Positions 6,701 through 10,150 of a DNA stretch of 10,150 bases are shown here, in pieces. The DNA is taken from contig JBILGT010000030.1 of the NCBI GenBank assembly GCA_044350895.1, positions 1 through 10,150 on the forward strand. Reading direction: 5' to 3'. The notes below the pieces were generated by a model. The model had not been told where the DNA came from and searched no databases. It saw only the letters and a list, made by a program, of their open reading frames with translations. The position numbers were made by a program, and so were the translations under genes. Each line of letters begins with the position of its first letter. Within the stretch, counting starts at the first letter, position 1. The stretch comes from OMIS01 sp044350895. GTDB lineage: Bacteria; Patescibacteriota; Microgenomatia; UBA1400; PJMF01.

Positions 6701-7185
6701 CCTGTTACTCCAGATTCAAATCGTGTGTCCACATACCAATCGGGCAGATTTGAATCTGTTGAAAGTGATTTTGGGATGTTTTTAAATACTTCATCCTTTG
6801 TCACCCAAACGCCAGGTCCGAGATTACTCGTGGAAGAATCATTGAGCAAGAAACCATGTTCATAGGTAACTTCTGGATAGATCAGGAAGCCAGGAGCAGC
6901 TTTGATATTATCAATCCGCTCTTGACTCCAAACCATCTCCTGCCGAATGACGTGTTTGCCTTCCGAGTTCTCATAGGTCAGAACGGTACCATAGGAAGGA
7001 CGGAAATCGCCAACGGAATCAGTATCTGCTTCGCTTGAATCCTCCTTCATTTGGCTTTGGACAATGGCGCTATTCGTTGGACTAACCTGCGCGACAGCAA
7101 CAAAACTTTGGCTGGTGAGCATCAAAATGATGAGCACCATGAGCAATTTTTGCTTTGCTTTCACAAAGCTCAGTGAACCGTTCAC
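3763..7185 (-). CDS. Large exported multidomain protein with crystallin-like and fibronectin III-like modules
   Basis: The protein has 1140 residues. The start is GTG 7185, with AGGAGG (7191-7196) five bases upstream. Order of parts: signal peptide about 1-33 (hydrophobic core LLMVLIILML, likely cleavage after VAVAQ); a low-complexity acidic linker to 60; a beta-rich region 60-245 of unknown family; a carboxypeptidase-regulatory-like domain 248-310 (INGRVYRDGQPSALATVEVF, GYFEI); an Ig-like segment 370-455. Three crystallin-like modules follow at about 475-552, 562-646 and 656-743, ending SIQSIETF, VTDIEVF and TSSIEIF. Four fibronectin III-like domains occupy about 750-840, 845-925, 930-1020 and 1035-1120. 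The end is a proline run and NMLFLPLVQR. No catalytic motif is visible, so I expect a surface or secreted adhesion or scaffold role. The tail resembles those of Chloroflexota exoproteins. Base composition looks richer in GC than the neighbours, suggesting transfer. Confidence 0.88.
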   Translation of the reverse strand: MNGSLSFVKAKQKLLMVLIILMLTSQSFVAVAQVSPTNSAIVQSQMKEDSSEADTDSVGDFRPSYGTVLTYENSEGKHVIRQEMVWSQERIDNIKAAPGFLIYPEVTYEHGFLLNDSSTSNLGPGVWVTKDEVFKNIPKSLSTDSNLPDWYVDTRFESGVTGELEVTFGTADARKLEAGVTYFSEIVMERGDAAIDNAKIIGDLGYHFAPCFGATAAPFCIDDNNHWTVVPAWDIPVPSKFSWSTEGFGSINGRVYRDGQPSALATVEVFMNSDVVAKGRTDINGYFEIQNIPAQLKVKVRATAYNIDGTSVTGFFSDLTQDSLNRDTITVKANQIHVANVFIGVFQCGGVQSSGTFATSADCAAPSASGFSVTINQGVANLTVSGVQDADSGIKELRYSAKWGGTWRNLATVSTAPYSYSWNMCAWNVPDGSVEFGLEIWDKVGNNFVWSQHYLNPVKTKSFNCNPTNDTSTGYAKLYAQANYGGSVQWSGGLGFSNSPNANSYALQLPSGWSARTWRGDNRGGEQRCWDQSVPNLQDHGWHNSIQSIETFNRNDCGTGGSGLIVMCSPTGCWQFGTGYHSMPAFGPGWNDTMTRLTEVPSGMSVSIYREGSKRGTVECYNAPRDPLPSGWPSDLYAQVTDIEVFNQTNCPNSLRTSVVFHNDSDFQSYTWSAGADPGVYNMENLGSKDYFNDTAQSARFPVGKSGILYEHNEAQGERSECLSGDIANIGSLNNRTSSIEIFGNSSCAPLSPYNLRVSGVTQDSISLAWDHATPNTVGFKVYKWNGSEFVFLSHNTPNRGFTDQVQCGTQQFYKVSSTNAFGESGQVGWVMGQTSACTAFAPALPEPELTGMNVFDEDAQIYIAWRAAERANDYKADLLGEKTYSSGWKSQTSWLVTGVEPGLYILQVSARNAVGEVKTGLTFVGVQIAIPVITAIDSPTCSSLTITWNDYSNFEEKFYLLRDEQVIAEVASVAGKSSYSFTDEGLAEGSQHSYRVVAKLLNTADEKDFLNGKSGTLTGSVRSCQQQPTIPEWTRNVRTAEHTATSMKVLWDDSSDNESGFIVWQHMGTGYQEIARVGVGVTSFTVANLVCQTEYHFAVSAFNEAGQSELNGSPGSTTQCQVDPPPPPQNMLFLPLVQR

Positions 7186-7190
7186 TTAAT

Positions 7191-7196
7191 CCTCCT
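7191..7196 (-). promoter_or_regulatory. Strong ribosome binding site deciding a GTG start
   Basis: AGGAGG on the minus strand is followed by ATTAA and GTG (7185-7183). This full match to the anti-Shine-Dalgarno sequence fixes the GTG as the start and is the strongest such site in the window. Confidence 0.85.
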
Positions 7197-7217
7197 GTGA
7201 ACTTGAAACGGGATGGT

Positions 7218-7259
7218 AAAAAGGCCGATTAGAACCGTTTTTAACGGTACATACTCGGC
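7218..7259 (-). terminator. Intrinsic terminator after the membrane-protein gene, or leader attenuator of the exported-protein gene
   Basis: On the minus strand the outer stem GCCGA/TCGGC (7255-7259 with 7224-7228) encloses an inner stem ACCGTT/AACGGT around AAA (7234-7248), and CTTTTT follows directly (7218-7223). It lies 21 bases past the stop of gene 7281-7967. It is also only about 20 bases upstream of the ribosome binding site of the 1140-residue gene, which leaves little room for an independent promoter. Read-through or regulated termination is therefore possible. Confidence 0.7.
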
Positions 7260-7274
7260 GAAGTTAAGAGGTAA
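7248..7274 (+). repeat. 27-bp inverted repeat, left copy
   Basis: It matches the reverse complement of 7999-8025 at 24 of 27 positions and starts TACATACTCGG. Read on the plus strand it spells YILGEVKR followed by TAA, with a stop just upstream at 7243-7245. It overlaps one arm of the terminator stem at 7255-7259. Together the two copies bracket the membrane-protein gene and point toward it. Confidence 0.75.
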
Positions 7275-7280
7275 GTCTTT

Positions 7281-7967
7281 TTAATAACAATTAATGGGTT
7301 CAGAAAAACATGTGTCGCTAGCGGATTTTGTTACTTCTAAGCACACTTTTTCTGATGAATCGTTAGGCGTGTAGATAACTTTCCATTTAAAGTCTTTTAC
7401 AACCTCTTTTGCGTTATGCATTTTAAGAACTTTTGTTGAACATGATGATAGTGGTAGTTGTTGTCTTTCATGGGGATAGAGTTTATAAGCGTTACGCAAT
7501 AATGCACTTTGCTTATCATTGTTGTGGGCATACAACAAACTTACTGCTATGGCAAGAAATACCACTATAATGGTAGGGCGCATCTTAATTTCTGTTAAAG
7601 CAAGATTACTTTTCTTGGCAAATTTTCTAGACATTAGCCATGTAATTGCTAATAGTATTAAAAAAATTAACAGAGGGTTAATAATTGCCCCTATCATAGG
7701 TTTCATTACACCTTCTAAAGGTGCCTGAATGCACCTAAAAAAGTAAGGAAAACTAGGATCATAAATATAACTTTGATATAACTTAAAACTTGGTAAGGGA
7801 AGATAGCCACAAACAATATCAATTTCATTATATGTATATGCTACATGAGTTCTTGTAAGTCCAGCATAAAACACAAAAATTGATCCTATTACTAACAGGA
7901 AGAATGAAAATAGCTTTTTTCCATAAGTACTCACGCTATTTTTCTCTAATTTTGTATTATGAATCAT
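7281..7967 (-). CDS. Hypothetical three-span membrane protein, 228 residues
   Basis: The frame starts at ATG 7967, with an in-frame TAA just upstream, and ends at TAA 7281. Three hydrophobic segments are visible: about 19-37 (LFSFFLLVIGSIFVFYAGL), 92-112 (GAIINPLLIFLILLAITWL) and 131-147 (TIIVVFLAIAVSLLYA). A 55-residue loop between the first two holds two cysteines (C53, C79). The C-terminal domain of about 80 residues is soluble and has cysteines at 176, 209, 220 and 227, perhaps disulfide-bonded if it faces outside. I do not recognise the family. No good ribosome binding site precedes the ATG; a GGAGG lies about 36 bases upstream, too far to serve it. The gene is enclosed by 27-bp inverted repeats and followed by a terminator, so it looks like a self-contained unit. 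Confidence 0.75.
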   Translation of the reverse strand: MIHNTKLEKNSVSTYGKKLFSFFLLVIGSIFVFYAGLTRTHVAYTYNEIDIVCGYLPLPSFKLYQSYIYDPSFPYFFRCIQAPLEGVMKPMIGAIINPLLIFLILLAITWLMSRKFAKKSNLALTEIKMRPTIIVVFLAIAVSLLYAHNNDKQSALLRNAYKLYPHERQQLPLSSCSTKVLKMHNAKEVVKDFKWKVIYTPNDSSEKVCLEVTKSASDTCFSEPINCY

Positions 7968-7998
7968 ACCAAATGATTATATATTAAAAATAATATAA

Positions 7999-8025
7999 TT
8001 ACCTCCAAACTTCACCGAGTATGTA
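7999..8025 (-). repeat. 27-bp inverted repeat, right copy
   Basis: It is the mirror of 7248-7274, with three mismatches. Read on the minus strand it spells YILGEVWR followed by TAA and includes GGAGG near its end. It lies 32 bases upstream of the membrane-protein start codon. Confidence 0.75.
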
Positions 8026-8151
8026 AACTCGAGTAAAATTATAATTTTCTTCGCTTGTTAAAGAGCATTGCCACAAAATTTGTAGCAATTCAGGTCTCAA
8101 TAAAAACTCAAACTCCCCAGATTCTGTAAAAAGAAAATTGGAATCATCAGT
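7999..8151 (-). pseudogene. 50-codon C-terminal gene remnant
   Basis: Between a TAG at 8154-8152 and a TAA at 8001-7999 the minus strand is open for 50 codons (TDDSNFLFTESGEFEFLL... to ...NFTRVYILGEVWR). There is no ATG; a TTG lies at 8100. Its composition looks like real protein, and its last eight residues recur, with one change, in the repeat at 7248-7274. I take it to be the tail of a degraded gene, family unknown. Confidence 0.4.
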
Positions 8152-8364
8152 CTAAATTAAGAACTTGATATTCTATCACAATCCTATAACAATTTGCAGG
8201 AGTAGGTTTGCTTCATTGACTCAAGTGACTACCAAGGAAATTATGCGATACTACTATCAGATCTCTTACTGATACTCTTCTTGAGCAAAGTGATATCTGT
8301 ACTTCTCAACATCAATAGTGAAATCACTTCAGACTTCAATTCCTTTGCTTATATTGCATTCATT

Positions 8365-8958
8365 TCAGCCTAAATGTGCCGTGTAATGCAAGTCATGTGA
8401 GGCAAAGAGACTGCCAACTTTTGTAACTCTAGTGACTGAGCATTCATCAATGCGATAATCTTCATCTTCTGCAAAGGTGTATCTGAGTGGTGAAGTAACT
8501 GGCTCATCAAAAACACTTCTCAGAAAATCTGCAATTGTGCCTCCATGAGTTACAAGTGCAATGTGGCTGTGTTGCGCTGCTTCAGACTCAAGCTCATGGA
8601 GCAATGCAATAACCTGGCTAGCCGTTTCTTCTGATGATCTTCCGCTTACTGGTACATACGATCTATCATGAGTAGCCTTTGACCACTCAGCAAAAAACGC
8701 AGCTCTATCTCCCTCAAACTCTTGAAAGTCCATTCGCTCTCGCAGTCGTTCATCTGTGACGATTGATAGATTGAGGTGTTGTGCAATATGTCCAGCAGTT
8801 TGCTGAGTACGCAGGTATGGACTGGCTATAATCTTGGTAATTGGAAACTGCGCAAGGTACCGTGCTGTTTTTTGAGCTTGGGTGATACCAGTAGTAGTTA
8901 GCCCTGGATTATTTTTGGTAGCTTCTTTTTCACCATGGCGGATAAGGTAGATGTGCAT
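8365..8958 (-). CDS. Histidine phosphatase family protein
   Basis: This 197-residue protein belongs to the phosphoglycerate-mutase-like (histidine phosphatase) superfamily. The hallmark RHGE is at residues 7-10, where H8 would be the phosphorylated nucleophile. SPYLRTQQTA at 46-55 holds the phosphate-binding R50, an acidic candidate for the proton donor is E74, and VTHGG at 136-140 provides the second catalytic histidine H138. Length is normal for the small branch of the family. The substrate cannot be told; members act on phosphosugars, nucleotides, cofactor intermediates or phosphoproteins. It starts at ATG 8958, 31 bases after the Nudix gene on the same strand, so they are probably co-transcribed. 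No clear ribosome binding site precedes the ATG. A link to nucleotide or phosphometabolite clean-up alongside the Nudix enzyme is inference. Confidence 0.92.
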   Translation of the reverse strand: MHIYLIRHGEKEATKNNPGLTTTGITQAQKTARYLAQFPITKIIASPYLRTQQTAGHIAQHLNLSIVTDERLRERMDFQEFEGDRAAFFAEWSKATHDRSYVPVSGRSSEETASQVIALLHELESEAAQHSHIALVTHGGTIADFLRSVFDEPVTSPLRYTFAEDEDYRIDECSVTRVTKVGSLFASHDLHYTAHLG

Positions 8959-8989
8959 ACTGTAATTGTATCAAGCTTTTGAATGCTTA

Positions 8990-9445
8990 CTATTTTGTAG
9001 CTTCCCACCCATATTCTGAAAAGTGCTTGCCTTTTGCAATCTCTTCAAGTGCTTGGCGAATATAGGGAATAGTATTATTAGGTAAGTTATTCATGGTAAA
9101 CCATTCAACTACACCATGTTTGTGAGGTTCTTTTACTTCGGGAGTCCCATTCCAATTTTCTGTTGTAAAAAATACATTGAGCCATTCATTGCCATCTACC
9201 ATACAGTGCATAAGGTGGGCTTGCTGCAGATCAACTTCACGAATAGTGACGCCTACTTCTTCAGATGCTTCTCGTACTGCTGCGGTTATTAGCTTTTCAG
9301 AACCTTCTATTGCTCCTGCAGGCAGACTGTACATGCCATCAAGATATCCAGTATTACTTCTGAGTATAAGCAAAACCTCGATATTTCGCTTCAATACACA
9401 AAAAACTGAAACTGATAATTTAAATCTTTGTCGGGATGTAGTCAT
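8990..9445 (-). CDS. Nudix hydrolase
   Basis: From ATG 9445 the protein has 151 residues (MTTSRQRFKLSVSVFCVL). It contains a full Nudix box matching GX5EX7REUXEEXGU: G44, E50, R58, E59, E62, E63 and G65, with alanine at the usual hydrophobic position after RE. E59, E62 and E63 are the expected metal ligands. Nudix enzymes split nucleoside diphosphates linked to another group (for example oxidised nucleotides, sugar or cofactor diphosphates); the substrate here is unknown. Earlier in-frame starts at ATG 9469 and GTG 9475 would overlap the upstream gene by up to 20 bases. I prefer ATG 9445 because homologous proteins commonly begin close to this point, although its ribosome binding site is weak. 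It lies between the membrane-anchored gene and the phosphatase in one probable operon. Confidence 0.93.
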   Translation of the reverse strand: MTTSRQRFKLSVSVFCVLKRNIEVLLILRSNTGYLDGMYSLPAGAIEGSEKLITAAVREASEEVGVTIREVDLQQAHLMHCMVDGNEWLNVFFTTENWNGTPEVKEPHKHGVVEWFTMNNLPNNTIPYIRQALEEIAKGKHFSEYGWEATK

Positions 9446-9455
9446 GTGTTGATAT

Positions 9456-9908
9456 CTACTCAAAGCCATTTGCACAAGTAAGATTTACTTCGTCCAACTT
9501 AATATTGAAGAGGGTGAAAGTATCAGTATAGAACTCCCAATGTCCATTCTTTCCTGCGAGAGTACAGGAACCAATGTCTTCTAAATGTTGTCGCAACTCA
9601 TTAATCTTTTCTTCTGCTTCACCTGGTTTAAAGGCTTCTTTATTATTTTCATAATAATTGATGGAGCTATCTACTAATGCCTTTGAATCGGTACCATTGA
9701 AACTCATGGTGATAATTAGCAACCTTTCATACCAATTGAGTGAATTCAAGTAACGTTTTTTTGCCTCGTTACGCTCTGGCATTGCCTCATTCATCCACAC
9801 TGGTGATGCCTGACCAAATCGCGTAGGAGCGAAGAAAAAAGCGGCAATGTAGTTGATAATAAAAAAGCCAATTAGGAAAAGAGAAATAAGAATAAGTTTT
9901 TTTATCAT
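9456..9908 (-). CDS. Hypothetical membrane-anchored protein, 150 residues
   Basis: Starting at ATG 9908 (MIKKLILISLFLIGFF), residues 4-27 form one strong hydrophobic segment after a short basic end. This suggests a single anchor with the remaining 120 residues outside, or an uncleaved signal. The soluble part is mostly helical and hydrophilic (NEAMPERNEAKKRYLNSL, EAEEKINELRQHLEDIG) and ends with two cysteines, C115 and C145, that could pair. I do not recognise the family. The stop (TAG 9456) lies just before the preferred Nudix start and overlaps the alternative earlier starts, so translation of the two genes may be coupled. It is the first gene of the minus-strand cluster and has a plausible promoter directly upstream. 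Confidence 0.78.
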   Translation of the reverse strand: MIKKLILISLFLIGFFIINYIAAFFFAPTRFGQASPVWMNEAMPERNEAKKRYLNSLNWYERLLIITMSFNGTDSKALVDSSINYYENNKEAFKPGEAEEKINELRQHLEDIGSCTLAGKNGHWEFYTDTFTLFNIKLDEVNLTCANGFE

Positions 9909-9920
9909 ATATTAATTTCA

Positions 9921-9948
9921 ATTTTAAATATTCAGCTACTGTTTACAA
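9921..9948 (-). promoter_or_regulatory. Candidate sigma-70-like promoter of the minus-strand cluster
   Basis: On the minus strand TTGTAA (9948-9943) and TAAAAT (9926-9921) are separated by 16 bases, and the ATG of the membrane-anchored gene follows 12 bases later. Each hexamer matches the consensus at four or five positions. The surroundings are AT-rich, so chance matches are common. Confidence 0.4.
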
Positions 9949-10024
9949 AAAAGTTTGTTCAGTGTTTACTTTCTTCTTAAGATTAGTTGATTTTTACTTG
10001 CTTCCTGTCACTCGTATTATTCAA

Positions 10025-10150
10025 GGGGCTTGCCTAGATAACGCGTAGTACAATACGCATAATGTTTGATAAACCAGCAGAATACGGAGAAATAAAACGG
10101 CGCCGCATTTCGGACAAAAAGTTTCGGGTGTTGGTGAGATGTTTTTGCAC
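10025..10150 (+). mobile_element. Left end of a probable IS1595-family element, cut by the window edge
   Basis: The sequence GGGGCTTGCCTAGATAAC at 10025-10042 has the look of an IS1595-type terminal repeat. It lies 37 bases before a reading frame whose start resembles IS1595 transposases. The right end is outside the window, so neither the matching repeat nor the expected 8-bp target duplication can be checked. Confidence 0.5.
10062..10150 (+). CDS. Partial IS1595-family transposase (N-terminus only)
   Basis: From ATG 10062 the frame is open to the window edge and encodes 29 residues: a charged start (MFDKPAEYGEIKRRRISDKK) followed by FRVLVRCFC. In IS1595 (ISXO2-like) transposases the N-terminus typically has a basic stretch, then a segment like FxxLVxCFxL leading into a helix-turn-helix. 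The DDE catalytic core would lie further right. No ribosome binding site is obvious ahead of the ATG. The call depends on this short stretch together with the end-like sequence at 10025, so it is moderately sure. Confidence 0.6.
   Translation, partial: MFDKPAEYGEIKRRRISDKKFRVLVRCFC

Larger units (their letters stand above)
7968..8364. other. 397-base gap between genes, holding gene remnants
   Basis: No complete gene is visible. On the minus strand the part near 7968-8000 is very AT-rich and includes TATAAT at 7976-7981. The part at 7999-8151 is a 50-codon open remnant ending in one inverted-repeat copy. The part from 8152 to 8364 has short coding-like stretches in two minus frames, for example a 35-codon segment containing ELKSEVISLL and another containing FTIDVEKYRYHFAQEEYQ, each bounded by stops. 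This looks like decayed coding sequence. No terminator is evident after the phosphatase gene. Confidence 0.45.

Noticed and set aside
7186..7280. Possible integron attC site, suggested by nested stems and AAC/GTT edges
   Set aside because: There is no clear RYYYAAC/GTTRRRY pair or attC-like bulged bases, and the T run fits an intrinsic terminator better.
7976..7981. TATAAT box just upstream of the membrane-protein ATG
   Set aside because: It is only about 8 bases from the start codon, and no -35 hexamer lies at a proper distance. In an AT-only stretch this match is expected by chance.
9177..9452. Plus-strand open frame across the Nudix gene
   Set aside because: It is antisense to a complete Nudix box, so a shadow frame.
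1..10150. CRISPR array, tRNA or rRNA genes, recoded TGA
   Set aside because: No regularly spaced repeats or tRNA-like cloverleaf sequences were seen. TGA ends several well-supported frames, so no alternative code is indicated.

Overview
The window is an accessory, insertion-sequence-rich stretch of a bacterial genome using the standard bacterial code (TGA is a stop in several frames). The lineage cannot be fixed from the sequence. Most small genes are AT-rich and code for short proteins. The large exported protein (3763-7185, minus) is more GC-rich and ends in a proline run followed by a hydrophobic tail, NMLFLPLVQR. I associate such tails with secreted proteins of Chloroflexota. The source is therefore either a Chloroflexota member or another bacterium, for example a Patescibacterium living with Chloroflexota, that acquired this gene. 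This is inference.

Left part (1-3535): two different, complete IS3-family elements. IS-A (1-1264) starts exactly at base 1, has 25-bp imperfect terminal repeats and uses a conventional A7 -1 frameshift signal. It truncates an unknown plus-strand gene (1265-1522), which converges on an intact unknown minus-strand gene (1506-1736). IS-B (1908-3070), flanked by a 3-bp CTT duplication, sits inside a minus-strand gene for a putative HEPN-type protein (RNGAAH, an Rx4H motif). Removing IS-B and one CTT copy restores one continuous reading frame of about 179 residues. IS-B's orfB lies in the +1 frame relative to orfA across a run of nine A, which suggests transcriptional slippage or a broken copy.

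Middle (3536-7280): a 14-bp palindrome, a minus-strand terminator and a nested inverted repeat precede the 1140-residue exported protein. Its domains are a signal peptide, an N-terminal beta-rich region, a carboxypeptidase-regulatory-like domain, an Ig-like segment, three crystallin-like modules, four fibronectin type III-like domains and the C-terminal tail. A terminator-like hairpin with a T run sits just upstream of its strong ribosome binding site.

Right part (7281-10150): a minus-strand gene for a three-span membrane protein is bracketed by 27-bp inverted repeats (24 of 27 identical). Both repeats can be read as the last codons of a gene (YILGEVxR, then stop), and the right copy ends a 50-codon coding remnant. 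Next comes a minus-strand cluster of a membrane-anchored unknown protein, a Nudix hydrolase and a histidine phosphatase, with a plausible promoter at 9921-9948. The window closes with the left end and first 29 codons of what looks like an IS1595-family transposase gene.

No CRISPR array, tRNA or rRNA was seen, and I found no convincing undescribed multi-gene system. The observations most worth checking are the IS-split HEPN gene, the A9 junction in IS-B, the inverted repeats around the membrane gene and the Chloroflexota-like exoprotein.
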